DNA of 64,000 nt from Curvibacter sp. (GCA_004293725.1 REAW01000006.1:62001-126000), one strand, 5' to 3'. Shown: positions 44,013 to 54,199, numbered from the stretch's first letter. The notes: generated by a model not told the origin, from the letters alone. A program made the numbers and translations.

Positions 44013-44522
44013 ATGTTTGAAGTGCTCGCCTTCGTTTACGAAAACTATTCCGCTGTTGAGGGCTGCCCGGAGCCGTTGCACCTTCAGCGAAAACTCAGTG
44101 CCGTCGGCTTTGAAGCGGACGAGATTGAAGATGCGTTGGTTTGGCTACAAGGCCTTAACCGCGCTGCTCTTCGTGTCCCCCCGAAGTCGGCCAGTGAAGT
44201 GGAGGCTGTTGTTAGCCCTGTTACCGAGTCTTGGTTGCGCCAACCTCTTGCCACCAGCGTGCGTATCTACCCACTGTACGAACAAATCCATTTAGGCCCC
44301 CAGTGTTTGGGTTTCATTCGGTTTTTGGAGTCCGTGAAGGTACTCCCGGCACACCTGCGGGAGGTCGTGATTGACCGTGCCATGGCGGCTCCTGGTGGCC
44401 CGGTGGAACTGGATGACCTGAAGTTGATCATCTTGATGGTGTTCTGGGGCTTTGGGCTTGAGCCCGATGCACTAATTCTGGACGAGCTCTGCGACGATGT
44501 AACTGAGCGGGTTGCCCACTAG
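44013..44522 (+). CDS. smg: Smg family protein (DUF494)
   Basis: 169 residues from the ATG at 44013 (MFEVLAFVYENY). Hallmarks: KLSAVGFEADEIEDALVWL near the N-terminus and LDDLKLIILMVFWG near the C-terminus. The function is unknown; the family is almost always encoded beside dprA (formerly smf). It is acidic, with no signal or membrane segment, and convergent with the DUF1631 gene. Confidence 0.93.
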   Translation: MFEVLAFVYENYSAVEGCPEPLHLQRKLSAVGFEADEIEDALVWLQGLNRAALRVPPKSASEVEAVVSPVTESWLRQPLATSVRIYPLYEQIHLGPQCLGFIRFLESVKVLPAHLREVVIDRAMAAPGGPVELDDLKLIILMVFWGFGLEPDALILDELCDDVTERVAH

Positions 44523-44556
44523 CCAGTGGACAGGCCCAATGAACGCCGACCCATTT

Positions 44557-47100
44557 TCAATCTAGCAGACGCTCTGGATTTGCTTCCAGTTTTGCGAGCG
44601 CATCGCGTGTCGCACGTACCGTAAGCGCCTCCTCTTCCTGTGGCAGGAGGAGCCCCGCTTGCAAATATGCGGCCAGTCGGCCGCCCTGAATCAAGAAGCT
44701 CTTGCCAGCACTGGAGGCAAACAAATTCAAGTGTTTGCGGTCGCTGCGCCAAGCGAACTGCACTTGGGTAATCTGGTTGTTGTGATCCAGCGTAAACCAC
44801 GACCCGAGCTGCAACTCTTGTGCCCAAGCCAGCATGGCCCCTGTAGGTTTGGATCCGCCATTTGCGACCACTTCAATGGCGGAAGCATCTATGCCCAGCA
44901 TCATTTCGATGCTTTCGGCATCCAGGGGCAAATCACCCATACCGTCTTCAGACAAGAAGTCTTCAAGATTGCCAAGTCGTTGCGCCATCGCATCGATCTG
45001 GGCTTGCGGAATGGCTTGTGTTTTCGACATGAAGGCATCCGCCAACGTGTCGCTGATACGCTTCACATGCCCTTCCTGTTCACTTGGCGCCATGGCGAGC
45101 AGAGTCATGCCGGAACGCAAACGCAACAGCAAATTGGGAAGATCCTGAATCACTTTGGCGCGATCCGCACGATTGGGCTTGGCGCTAGCCGCCCAAACCA
45201 AGTCTGTCGCCGATTTTTTGAGTATCAATGTATCGGCATGCTGCGGGCCTTTGCGCACACCAGCCACGGCCAAAACCTCTGCCCAGACCTTAAACAAGAA
45301 ATCCCGAATTTCATCGCGCACCGGCATGTCTTTCAACATGTTCCGCATCTCGATGGTGTACTGGATCGTCAAGGTTTCTTTTTGTTCGACCTGCTGCGCC
45401 ACACTGACCAGTTTTTGATTGGAGCCTTTTTCGGTCAGAAACTTGGAGAGGAACTTTTGGAATTCCTCAAACACAATTTGGTAGACCTTTTTGCCAGTCT
45501 CAGGGTATTGTTCGACGACCTGCACAATCCGCTTGATCTCGACTTCCATGGCGCCACCCTTGACACCCGAGGCATCAAAGCCCATCACACAGGAGCCCAT
45601 GCGGTCAATCAGCTGGCGCGCAGGATGGTCCGCTGTTCCAAAGAAATCTGGGTCTTCCAGTGCCACACGCAACACGGGCATTTGCAAGCGCGCAAACCAA
45701 ACGCGGATACCCGGTGGGATGCGTTCTTCCGCCAAAATGGCCTGAAACATGAGCGCCACGATTTCAATCGTGGCTTTTTCACTTTTGGTCTCGGCTTTTT
45801 TCTTGAGCTCTGTCGTTTTTTCGCGCAAGTCTCCGGCAATCCGGGCCATACCTGCGGGGCTGTAGTCCTCGTACAGTGTGCCACCCGTGGCATATGCCAT
45901 GCCCCCTGTGCCACCCGGGGCTATCGCAGCGGCCAAAGCGGGTGAAGGCGCGTGGTGAGCCGTACGGTCGAAGTCACCACCCGCATGACTCACGAACAAA
46001 CGTCGAATTTGCCCAAGTACACCCTGGGCCCGACTGCGCGCTCGCGCTATCGGGGAGGCTGCAGTAAGCATACGGGTCTCTTCCCCGGCGCCATACGCCT
46101 GACCCGACAGGCTCTGAGAACCAGAGGACTGGCGCCAAAAGGTCGAAGAAGATGAGGGTCCACCCTGCGGCTCAGCGGGCGCAGATGCTGGCGCATTGCC
46201 ACTACCCCACCCTAAGCGACCGCCAAAAAGCCCGCCTCCTGACCGAGGAGCTGCGCTAGGCATACCCGCAGCGGATTGGCCATTTGCTGACTCCATACCT
46301 GCATGCCCCGTGGGTGCATAGGCTTGCGAACCAGCCCTCCCCGGATCTCCGCCAGGGCCCATTCCCCCATAACCACTGTTGAACTGCTCGTTTGGCGGCG
46401 CAGGCATGCCAGGTGAAGAGGGCAGAGGACGGGGGCGGTGTGGCACACGCACCGGAGCTTTAACACGGTCTTTCAGCTCAATGGTCGGCATCACGCCCTT
46501 GCTAATGAGCAAATCATTGGCGTTTTTGTAGGCCACCAAAAGACGTTCAATCAACAGCTTCTGCACCACCTCGTTGACCAAGCTCCAAGATTCGCCCGCC
46601 ATGCCCGACTTGGCCCATTGCTCCACCATAAGCAGCACCAGCACCTCGGGACGGAGCAAATCGTGGCCTTCCAATTCATCGCGCCCTTCAAGAACGCGCA
46701 TGCGCACACGTAAATCGTCTAGTTGGGGGAGAACCTTCTCATTCACAGCCAGCACCAAACGCGATGCCAGAATTTTGTTCTCAACAACTTCTGTTCCGAC
46801 CAACTCAAGGCCTGCGGCCTGAAGGCCTTCAACCTTTTTTTCCTTGGGCGGCTCCAAGCAATCACGCCAGACCTTCATGGTGCCATCCACCCAGATGGGC
46901 CTGCAACGCTTGTAGGCCATCCATGTATCGCGACGCACCTGCGATTCACGTGCGTTGATCAGCTCATCCATTAGTGTGGTAAGTCGCTCTTGCACCGCGC
47001 CGCTAATCTCGAGCGCCGCTTTTCCGGCTTCTGCCAGAAACCGCTCGCGCAAGGCACGCGCAAGCTGCGCACGAGGAGTCGATGCAGGAGTAGTGCTCAT
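44557..47100 (-). CDS. DUF1631 protein
   Basis: 847 residues, cytoplasmic, no signal. The N-terminus (RALRERFLAEAGKAALEISGAVQERLTTLMDELI) and the region IRVWFARLQMPVLRVALEDPDFFGTADHPARQLIDRMG are typical of DUF1631. A Pro/Gly/Ala-rich disordered linker spans about 215-365. The C-terminus (ELQLGSWFTLDHNNQITQVQFAWRSD ... FASSAGKSFLIQGGRLAAYL) looks like a PilZ-type beta-barrel, which suggests c-di-GMP control; this is an inference, as the RxxxR motif of PilZ is not evident. Confidence 0.88.
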   Translation of the reverse strand: MSTTPASTPRAQLARALRERFLAEAGKAALEISGAVQERLTTLMDELINARESQVRRDTWMAYKRCRPIWVDGTMKVWRDCLEPPKEKKVEGLQAAGLELVGTEVVENKILASRLVLAVNEKVLPQLDDLRVRMRVLEGRDELEGHDLLRPEVLVLLMVEQWAKSGMAGESWSLVNEVVQKLLIERLLVAYKNANDLLISKGVMPTIELKDRVKAPVRVPHRPRPLPSSPGMPAPPNEQFNSGYGGMGPGGDPGRAGSQAYAPTGHAGMESANGQSAAGMPSAAPRSGGGLFGGRLGWGSGNAPASAPAEPQGGPSSSSTFWRQSSGSQSLSGQAYGAGEETRMLTAASPIARARSRAQGVLGQIRRLFVSHAGGDFDRTAHHAPSPALAAAIAPGGTGGMAYATGGTLYEDYSPAGMARIAGDLREKTTELKKKAETKSEKATIEIVALMFQAILAEERIPPGIRVWFARLQMPVLRVALEDPDFFGTADHPARQLIDRMGSCVMGFDASGVKGGAMEVEIKRIVQVVEQYPETGKKVYQIVFEEFQKFLSKFLTEKGSNQKLVSVAQQVEQKETLTIQYTIEMRNMLKDMPVRDEIRDFLFKVWAEVLAVAGVRKGPQHADTLILKKSATDLVWAASAKPNRADRAKVIQDLPNLLLRLRSGMTLLAMAPSEQEGHVKRISDTLADAFMSKTQAIPQAQIDAMAQRLGNLEDFLSEDGMGDLPLDAESIEMMLGIDASAIEVVANGGSKPTGAMLAWAQELQLGSWFTLDHNNQITQVQFAWRSDRKHLNLFASSAGKSFLIQGGRLAAYLQAGLLLPQEEEALTVRATRDALAKLEANPERLLD

Positions 47101-47109
47101 GTAAAAAAC

Positions 47110-48063
47110 CTAAACCGTGGCGCCCGCGTTAGGGTCGTTGGGGTCTATATCCTTCTTCGGCCCACTTTTTACGAGATCTTCACGTTGGATACCGAGCCAC
47201 ATAGCAATTCCGGCCGCGACAAACACTGAAGAATAGATTCCAAACAGAATTCCGATGGTCAATGCCAAGGCAAAGTAATGCAGGGTTGCTCCGCCAAAAA
47301 GCAACATCGACAACACCATCATCTGGGTGGAGGCATGGGTGATGATGGTACGGCTGATCGTCGAGGTGATCGCGTTGTTGATGATTTCTTCTGTGTTCAT
47401 CTTGCGGTAGCGACGAAAGTTCTCTCGGATCCGGTCAAAAATCACCACCGATTCATTGACAGAATATCCCAGCACCGCAAGCACCGCGGCCAGCACGGGC
47501 AAAGAGAATTCCCATTGGAAGAACGCAAAAAATCCAAGAATGATGATCACATCATGCAGGTTGGCGATGATCGCCGCCACCGCGAATTTCCACTCAAAGC
47601 GAATGGCCAAGTAGGCCATGATACCCAACACCACAAAAGCAAGGGCCTTCAGCCCGTCTGTCGCCAGTTCATCCCCCACCTGAGGGCCTACAAACTCGGA
47701 TCGGCGCATATTGGCAGATGCATCTGCGGCCTTGAGCGCGACCATGACCGCATCGCTTTGCTGGCCTGAAGTGCTGCCTTTTTGAACCGGCATGCGAATC
47801 AAAACATCTTGCGCCGTTCCAAAATTTTGAACTTGCACGTCTTTGATACCGAGCTTGTCCAGCGTGCTACGGATCCCATTCAAGTCAGCGGGCTGGGAGT
47901 AGCTCACCTCCATCAGCGTACCGCCCGTGAATTCCACCGACAGATGGAGGCCACGCGAAAAGAGGAAAAAGACAGCGGCAATAAATGTCACCAAAGACAC
48001 CAAATTCAGCACCATCGCGTGGCGCATGAAGGGGATATCTTTGCGGATTTTGAAAAACTCCAT
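47110..48063 (-). CDS. secF: Protein translocase subunit SecF
   Basis: 317 residues with six membrane helices. RND features: SVEFTGGTLMEVSYSQP near the N-terminus and LGYSVNESVVIFDRIREN in the fourth-helix region. With SecD it uses the proton gradient to help release proteins on the periplasmic side. It follows secD with 12 bases between. Confidence 0.97.
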   Translation of the reverse strand: MEFFKIRKDIPFMRHAMVLNLVSLVTFIAAVFFLFSRGLHLSVEFTGGTLMEVSYSQPADLNGIRSTLDKLGIKDVQVQNFGTAQDVLIRMPVQKGSTSGQQSDAVMVALKAADASANMRRSEFVGPQVGDELATDGLKALAFVVLGIMAYLAIRFEWKFAVAAIIANLHDVIIILGFFAFFQWEFSLPVLAAVLAVLGYSVNESVVIFDRIRENFRRYRKMNTEEIINNAITSTISRTIITHASTQMMVLSMLLFGGATLHYFALALTIGILFGIYSSVFVAAGIAMWLGIQREDLVKSGPKKDIDPNDPNAGATV

Positions 48064-48075
48064 GCTCTTTTCCCT

Positions 48076-49956
48076 TTAATTGGTGGTGACTTGATGACCC
48101 GCATCGGGACGCCACACCGTGCCGATTGACACGCTTTTGAGCTTCTTTTGCCGACCGTACCACAAATTCACGACGCCTCGCGAGAAGAAGACTCCAGAGA
48201 ACATGCTGGTCAGAATGCCCAGGCAATGCACCACGGCAAACCCTCGAACCGGGCCAGAACCAAAAGCCAACAGGGCAAGGCCAGCAATCAGTGTCGTCAC
48301 ATTCGAGTCAATGATGGTGGCCCAGGCTCGGTCGTAGCCGGCGTGGATGGCGGCTTGTGGCGACGCCCCATTGCGCAACTCCTCGCGCACACGTTCGTTG
48401 ATCAGCACGTTGGCGTCAATCGCCATGCCCAACACCAAAGCCATGGCCGCCATGCCGGGCAGCGTAAGCGTGGCTTGTAGCATCGACAACACGGCCACCA
48501 GCAACAGCAGGTTGAATGCCAGCGCAACACTGGAGATCACGCCGAACAGCATGTAATAAAAGCACATGAAGATGGCAACAGCCAGAAACCCCCACGTCAC
48601 ACTGTTGAAGCCCTTGGCAATGTTTTCCGCACCCAGGCTAGGGCCGATGGTGCGCTCCTCAATGATTTCCATGGGTGCGGCCAAAGAGCCGGCACGTAGC
48701 AACAGCGACGTGTCTGCCGCTTCCGTAGTAGTCATGCGCCCCGAAATTTGGACGCGACCGCCGCCGATTTCCGATCGGATCACCGGCGCCGTCACTACTT
48801 CGCCTTTGCCCTTTTCGAACAAAATAATCGCCATGCGCTTATTGATGTTCTCGCGCGTTACGTCGCGGAAAATGCGCGCCCCTTTGGCATCCAGAGACAA
48901 GTTAACTGTGGGCTCTTGGGTCTGACCATCAAAACCAGGCTGGGCATCGGTCAGGTTCTCACCGGTCAGGATGACCTGTTTTTTGACAATTACCGCTTGA
49001 CCATTGCGCTCAAGATAACGCTCGGAACCAAAGGGCACCGGACCAGCACCGGATTCGGCTGCACGGGCTTCTGTGCCTTCGTCCACCAACCGGATCTCCA
49101 GCGTGGCGGTACGCCCCAAAATATCCTTCGCCTTGGCAGTGTCCTGCACACCGGGCAACTGCACCACAATGCGGTCCAACCCTTGCTGCTGAATGACCGG
49201 CTCGGCCACACCAAGTTCATTAATCCGGTTATGCAATGTGGTGATGTTTTGCTTGAGCGCTTGGTCTTGCACCGTGCGTGCAGCCAGTGGCTTGATGGTC
49301 GCAACCATCTTGATATCAGTGCCTTCCGCTGCTTCTACGGTGTCAAGGTCCGCAAACTGGTCTTGGATGATGCGTTTGGCAGCTTGGGCCGTCGCAGCGT
49401 CTCGAAATCGGATCTCAATCGCCTGGCCGTTGCGGGTAATGCCTCCGTGACGCACATTCTTCTCACGCAAGACGCTGCGGATATCACCTGACAGCGATTC
49501 CGCTTTTTTGGTCAGGGCGGCCTGCATGTCCACTTGCAACATAAAGTGCACGCCGCCACGCAAATCCAGGCCCAAGTACATGGGTGAAGCGCGCATCGCG
49601 GTCAGCCACGCGGGGGAACGGGAAAGCAGGTTGAGTGCAATCACATAGGCGGGATCCGCCGCATCGGGGTTCAGCGCCTTTTGCAAGGCGTCTTTGGCCT
49701 TCAGCTGCGCATCCGTGTTGGCAAAGCGGGCCTTGATAGAGCCGTTGTCCAGACTGATGGCGTCCGGGCTCAAGCCTGCAGCCTTGAGCACCTCTTCGAC
49801 CTTGACCATAGAGGTGGGATCCAGCTTTACTATGGCCTTCGCCGGCGACACCTGCACCGCAGGGGATTCACCAAACAGGTTAGGCAGGGCATACAACCCT
49901 GCTACCACGAGCGCGATCAAAAGGATCGCGTACTTCCACACCGGATAACGGTTCAT
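48076..49956 (-). CDS. secD: Protein translocase subunit SecD
   Basis: 626 residues. First helix about 8-27; then LGLDLRGGVHFMLQVDM, the P1 domain repeats, RIVVQLPGVQDTAKAKDILG and the membrane part from about 450 with GMAIDANVLINERVREELRNG. The length and motifs are normal. The gene order yajC-secD-secF is conserved in nearly all proteobacteria. It begins 24 bases after the yajC stop. Confidence 0.97.
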   Translation of the reverse strand: MNRYPVWKYAILLIALVVAGLYALPNLFGESPAVQVSPAKAIVKLDPTSMVKVEEVLKAAGLSPDAISLDNGSIKARFANTDAQLKAKDALQKALNPDAADPAYVIALNLLSRSPAWLTAMRASPMYLGLDLRGGVHFMLQVDMQAALTKKAESLSGDIRSVLREKNVRHGGITRNGQAIEIRFRDAATAQAAKRIIQDQFADLDTVEAAEGTDIKMVATIKPLAARTVQDQALKQNITTLHNRINELGVAEPVIQQQGLDRIVVQLPGVQDTAKAKDILGRTATLEIRLVDEGTEARAAESGAGPVPFGSERYLERNGQAVIVKKQVILTGENLTDAQPGFDGQTQEPTVNLSLDAKGARIFRDVTRENINKRMAIILFEKGKGEVVTAPVIRSEIGGGRVQISGRMTTTEAADTSLLLRAGSLAAPMEIIEERTIGPSLGAENIAKGFNSVTWGFLAVAIFMCFYYMLFGVISSVALAFNLLLLVAVLSMLQATLTLPGMAAMALVLGMAIDANVLINERVREELRNGASPQAAIHAGYDRAWATIIDSNVTTLIAGLALLAFGSGPVRGFAVVHCLGILTSMFSGVFFSRGVVNLWYGRQKKLKSVSIGTVWRPDAGHQVTTN

Positions 49957-49980
49957 GATCGCGCGTCGCTTTGAGGAAAT

Positions 49981-50310
49981 TTACTTGATGGAACCCTTGG
50001 GCAGCACTTGCACAACGGCACTGCGCTGGATTTGTACTTCTACGCCGCTGGCGACTTCCAGACCTACATAGCTTTCACCAAGCTTGGCAACCTTGCCCAA
50101 CACGCCACCAGCGGTGACGACTTCGTCCCCTTTGGTAAGGGCATCGAGCATGGTGCGGTGCTCCTTTTGTTTCTTCATCTGTGGTCGGATCATCACAAAA
50201 TACAAAACCACGAACATCAACACAAGAGGCAGCATGCTCATCAAAGTGGACTGCATGTCACCACCGGCAGCAGCGGGGGCGGTTTGGGCAAAAGCAGAAG
50301 AAATGAACAC
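49981..50310 (-). CDS. yajC: Preprotein translocase accessory subunit YajC
   Basis: 109 residues from a GTG at 50310 with TTGGAG 9-10 bases upstream; the longer open frame upstream covers leader hairpins and is not family-like. One membrane helix (SMLPLVLMFVVLYFVMI) followed by RPQMKKQKEHRTMLDALTKGDEVVTAGGVLGKV, the YajC signature. The N-terminal SSAFAQTAPAAAGG is a short exposed segment. It binds SecDF. Confidence 0.95.
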   Translation of the reverse strand: MFISSAFAQTAPAAAGGDMQSTLMSMLPLVLMFVVLYFVMIRPQMKKQKEHRTMLDALTKGDEVVTAGGVLGKVAKLGESYVGLEVASGVEVQIQRSAVVQVLPKGSIK

Positions 50311-50346
50311 AGGCAAACTCCAAGAAATGAATCTAGTTACTAAAAG

Positions 50347-50363
50347 CGCCCCCGTAAGGGGCG
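50347..50363 (-). terminator. Hairpin with T-run in the yajC leader
   Basis: CGCCCC and GGGGCG form a 6-pair stem with a 5-base loop (CGTAA on the plus strand); on the minus strand CTTTTAG follows. It lies only 37 bases before the yajC GTG, so it is either a second terminator for the upstream gene or a leader attenuator. Confidence 0.45.
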
Positions 50364-50416
50364 GACACGCGCAGCCAAACTCGCACATGTGCGAGCAACT
50401 GACCATTGTAAGCGGG

Positions 50417-50443
50417 TGAAAAGCCCGCCCAGAATGGGCGGGC
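50417..50443 (-). terminator. Rho-independent terminator after the indolepyruvate oxidoreductase gene
   Basis: GCCCGCCC at 50423-50430 and GGGCGGGC at 50436-50443 pair perfectly with a 5-base loop; on the minus strand TTTTC follows. It lies 7 bases after the stop of the large gene. Confidence 0.8.
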
Positions 50444-50449
50444 AAGGCC

Positions 50450-53400
50450 TTACGCAGCCTGGGTATGTTTCACAGCGGCTTGCTGGTATTGCGCCAACGA
50501 AACCGCCCATTGCTGGCGGACGGCGTGCAGATGTCGGGCTTTGACATGGCCAAATCCGCGTATTTGCTCCGGCAGCCGGGCAAAAGTGGCTGCGGCATCG
50601 CGGTTGTCCGCGCACAACGTAGGCAGCAATGATTCGATCGCCTGGCGATACTCGACCACCAAGGCGCGCTCCTCGCGGCGCTCTTGGGTGTAGCCAAACA
50701 CGTCCAACGCTGTTCCACGTAGCACCTTGAGCGGTGCAAGCAACCCAAACGCGACCCGCACCCAGCCGCCAAACCGCGATTTCTGCAGCTCGCCCAGGTC
50801 ATTTTTACGGGCCAGCAGGGGGGGTGCCAAATGATAGGCCAGCTTAAAGTCGCCTTCGAACATGCTCTCTACCTTGGCACGGAAGGCCGTATCGGTGTGC
50901 AGACGTGCCACCTCGTACTCATCCTTGTAGGCCATCAGCTTGAATAAATAACGTGCAACGGCCTCCGCCAACGGGTGTTTGTCGCCACCCACAGCCGATG
51001 CCTCTGCTACACGGACCTTGTTGACAAAATCGGCATAACTTTGGGCATAGGCCGCATTCTGGTAGGAGGTTAAAAACTCCGCACGCTTGTGAATCAGAGC
51101 GTCCAATGACTGGATCTGTCGGGGCACGAAGGCGACTACCTGCCCGGGGTTGATGGCCCGCTGCACCGCCGGCCAGTCCACTGCGGCACGGCGGCCCCAC
51201 TCGAAGGCTACCTTATTGTTGGCCACGGCTACTGCATTGAGCTCGATGGCACGCATCAGAGACGCCAACCCCAAAGGAATCCACCCCTTTTGCCAAGCAA
51301 AGCCCAGCATGATCGGGTTGGTATAAATGCTGTCGCCCATGAGATGGGTGGCGGCAGCGTCGGCATCGAAAACCCCCACGTTGTCAGCACCTACCGCCTT
51401 GGCAATATCGGCTACACATTGTTCACCGGGGTTGGCCCAGTTGGCATTCTTTACAAAGGCCGCGGTGGGTGCGCTGTTGGAGTTCAGCGCCACGTGGGTA
51501 CGCCCAGGGCGCATGCGCACCAGTGTCTCTTTGCCCGCCACCACAATCGGGTCGCAGCCCAGCACCAGGTCTGCTGACGCTGTGCCAACTCGGGTCGTGC
51601 GAATGGCATTCTGGTTGGCACCTATCAACACATGGCTCCAGGTGGCGCCTCCTTTTTGCGCCAAACCGCCGGCATCCTGCGTAACGATGCCTTTGCCCTC
51701 CAAGTGCGCAGCCACCCCCAGCAATTGCCCGATCGTAATCACGCCAGTCCCGCCAACACCCGCCACGATAGTTCCCCAGACGCCACCGGGCGTGTTGTTT
51801 ACATCAGGAATTTGCGGATCTGGCAGGACTGGCCACGACGCGGAGCCCCCCAGACCGGCCTTGGCCTTTGCGGCTTTTTTCAGCGAGCCGCCTTCCACTG
51901 TCACAAAGCTGGGACAAAACCCCTTGACGCAGGAAAAATCCTTGTTGCAAGTGCTTTGGTTGATCTGGCGTTTGCGGCCAAATTCGGTTTCCAATGGCTC
52001 CACGCTCATGCAATTGCTCTGCACGCCGCAGTCACCGCAGCCTTCGCAGACCAGCTCATTAATCACCACCCGTTTGGAGGGATCCACCAGACTACCGCGC
52101 TTGCGACGACGGCGTTTTTCAGTAGCGCAAGTTTGGTCATAAATGATGACGGTAGTGCCCTTAATCTCACGGAATTCGCGCTGGATGCGGTCCAACGCAT
52201 CGCGGTGCTCAATGGCGATCCCTTCGGGGAGGCCCTGCACAGCGGCGTATTTCTCGGGCTCATCCGTTACTACTATTATTTTTATAGCACCCTCTGCACG
52301 CATGCTCTGGGCAATCTGCACGACGGAGTGCCCCTCGGGCCGCTCGCCAACCTGCTGGCCACCCGTCATCGCCACGGCGTCGTTGTAGAGAATTTTGTAA
52401 GTTATGTTCACACCCGCAGCAATGCTCTGGCGTACGGCGAGCAAGCCGCTGTGGAAGTATGTACCGTCACCCAGATTGGCAAAAATGTGTTGGTCGTGGG
52501 TAAAGGGCTGCTGGCCCACCCATGGAACACCTTCGCCGCCCATTTGGGTGAAGCCATCGGTGCTGCGATCCATCCAAATGGTCATGAAATGGCATCCGAT
52601 GCCTGCCATGGCGCGTGATCCCTCTGGCACCTTGGTCGACGTATTGTGCGGACAACCCGAACAGAACCAAGGCTGGCGGTCGGCTCCCTTGGTACCCGAC
52701 AGTTCGATCACACGCATGGCGCGCTCTTTGGCCTCCAAAATTGCCATCTGCGCATCAATGCGCGCATTCGTGTCTGCGTCCAGCCCCAGCTTTTTGATGC
52801 GTTGGGCAATGGCACGCGCGATGAGGGCTGGCGAAAGGTCGGCGTTGGCGCGCAACAGCGTGTTGGCTGTGGGGTTGGGCATGGACCATTCACCGCCTGC
52901 GCCGTAGTGATCCGCAGTCTCCACCTCGTTGAACTTGCCAAGCACGGTGGGGCGGACGTCCGAACGCCAGTTGTAGAGCTCTTCTTTCAATTGGTATTCG
53001 ATGACTTGGCGCTTTTCTTCCACCACCAAAATTTCCTGCAGGCCGGTGGCGAATTCGCGGGTGAGCTGGGCCTCTAGGGGCCAAACGACGCCCACCTTGT
53101 GCAATCGAATACCGATACGCCTGCATGTCGCATCGTCCAGCCCCAAATCCAGCAGTGCTTGGCGCGTGTCGTTGTAGGCCTTGCCACTGGCGATGATGCC
53201 AAAGCGGTCATTCGGGCCTTCGATCACGTTGTAGTTCAGGCGGTTTGCGCGAATGTAGGCCAGCGCGGCATACCACTTGTAATCCATCAGCCGGGCCTCT
53301 TGCTCCAAGGCGTGATCAGGCCAACGAATGTGCAGCCCTCCCGGGGGAATCTCGAAATCTGCCGGGATGCGGGTGACAACGCGGTCGGGGTCAATCATCA

Positions 53401-54082
53401 CCGTAGCGCTGGACTCGACGATTTCCTGGATCGTCTTCATGCCCGCCCAGACTCCGGAAAATCGGCTCATGGCAAAGGCATGCAGACCTAGATCCAGTAT
53501 TTCCTGCACGTTGGCGGGAAAAAACACGGGGGTTCCGCACGCCTTGAAGATATGGTCGCTCTGGTGAGCCGCAGTCGAGCTTTTGGAAATATGGTCGTCG
53601 CCGGCCACCGCAATCACGCCACCCCACTCCGTGGTGCCGGCCATATTGGCATGTTTGAACACATCGGAACAACGATCCACACCAGGTCCTTTGCCGTACC
53701 AGATGCCAAACACACCGTCGTACTTGTTCGAGCCTGGCGGGGCAAAGCCCAGTTGCTGGGTACCCCACAACGCGGTAGCGGCCAACTCTTCGTTAACCCC
53801 CGGCTGGAAATGGATGTGGTGGGCATGCAAATACTTTTCCGCCTTGACCAAAGACTGGTCGTAGGTACCCAGCGGTGAACCCCGGTACCCGCTGATGAAA
53901 CCGGCTGTGTTCTTGCCTAGGCGCTGGTCGCGAACGCGTTGCAGCATAGGCAGCTTGACCAGGGCTTGTACCCCGCTCATAAAGGCGCGGCCGTAGTCCA
54001 GCGCGTATTTGTCGTCCAGGGTGACCGATTCCAACGCCGTGCGGATGTGCTCGGGCAGGTCGCGGTTGAGGGGTGCATTCAT
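50450..54082 (-). CDS. Indolepyruvate:ferredoxin oxidoreductase, single-chain (fused) type
   Basis: 1210 residues from the ATG at 54082; the frame runs upstream into the Lrp gene region without similarity. N-terminal pyruvate-binding part (GYRGSPLGTYDQSL), TPP domain near 470-620 (CSGCPHNTSTKVPEGSRAMAGIGCHFM), Cys-rich iron-sulfur segment near 665-715 (VCEGCGDCGVQSNC, CNKDFSCVKGFCP), and the gamma-type domain after about 760 (GVGGTGVITIGQLLGVAAH). It oxidatively decarboxylates aryl-pyruvates from aromatic amino acids to acyl-CoA and reduces ferredoxin. Betaproteobacteria have this fused form, whereas archaea have separate IorA and IorB. A divergent Lrp regulator probably controls it. Confidence 0.95.
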   Translation of the reverse strand: MNAPLNRDLPEHIRTALESVTLDDKYALDYGRAFMSGVQALVKLPMLQRVRDQRLGKNTAGFISGYRGSPLGTYDQSLVKAEKYLHAHHIHFQPGVNEELAATALWGTQQLGFAPPGSNKYDGVFGIWYGKGPGVDRCSDVFKHANMAGTTEWGGVIAVAGDDHISKSSTAAHQSDHIFKACGTPVFFPANVQEILDLGLHAFAMSRFSGVWAGMKTIQEIVESSATVMIDPDRVVTRIPADFEIPPGGLHIRWPDHALEQEARLMDYKWYAALAYIRANRLNYNVIEGPNDRFGIIASGKAYNDTRQALLDLGLDDATCRRIGIRLHKVGVVWPLEAQLTREFATGLQEILVVEEKRQVIEYQLKEELYNWRSDVRPTVLGKFNEVETADHYGAGGEWSMPNPTANTLLRANADLSPALIARAIAQRIKKLGLDADTNARIDAQMAILEAKERAMRVIELSGTKGADRQPWFCSGCPHNTSTKVPEGSRAMAGIGCHFMTIWMDRSTDGFTQMGGEGVPWVGQQPFTHDQHIFANLGDGTYFHSGLLAVRQSIAAGVNITYKILYNDAVAMTGGQQVGERPEGHSVVQIAQSMRAEGAIKIIVVTDEPEKYAAVQGLPEGIAIEHRDALDRIQREFREIKGTTVIIYDQTCATEKRRRRKRGSLVDPSKRVVINELVCEGCGDCGVQSNCMSVEPLETEFGRKRQINQSTCNKDFSCVKGFCPSFVTVEGGSLKKAAKAKAGLGGSASWPVLPDPQIPDVNNTPGGVWGTIVAGVGGTGVITIGQLLGVAAHLEGKGIVTQDAGGLAQKGGATWSHVLIGANQNAIRTTRVGTASADLVLGCDPIVVAGKETLVRMRPGRTHVALNSNSAPTAAFVKNANWANPGEQCVADIAKAVGADNVGVFDADAAATHLMGDSIYTNPIMLGFAWQKGWIPLGLASLMRAIELNAVAVANNKVAFEWGRRAAVDWPAVQRAINPGQVVAFVPRQIQSLDALIHKRAEFLTSYQNAAYAQSYADFVNKVRVAEASAVGGDKHPLAEAVARYLFKLMAYKDEYEVARLHTDTAFRAKVESMFEGDFKLAYHLAPPLLARKNDLGELQKSRFGGWVRVAFGLLAPLKVLRGTALDVFGYTQERREERALVVEYRQAIESLLPTLCADNRDAAATFARLPEQIRGFGHVKARHLHAVRQQWAVSLAQYQQAAVKHTQAA
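52268..52298 (-). repeat. Possible degenerate copy of the dispersed repeat inside the oxidoreductase gene
   Basis: On the sense strand GGTGCTATAAAAATAATAGT resembles the first half of the family core and is strikingly AT-rich; the GCGCA half is missing. It encodes GAIKIIVV, a normal beta-strand. Confidence 0.25.
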
Positions 54083-54199
54083 GGTGCTTGTCTCCGTTGT
54101 AACTGCGGCAAAGTGTATGCCTGCAAGGCGGATATGTCTTTGCGTTCTTTGCCTCAATAACCCCATGAAACGAACGAATCTTTCTCCATAATCACGTTT

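Noticed and set aside
52268-52298. Dispersed repeat in the oxidoreductase gene as a full copy
   Set aside because: Only the first half resembles the repeat, and the encoded KIIVV strand is normal for the fold; kept only as a low-confidence entry.
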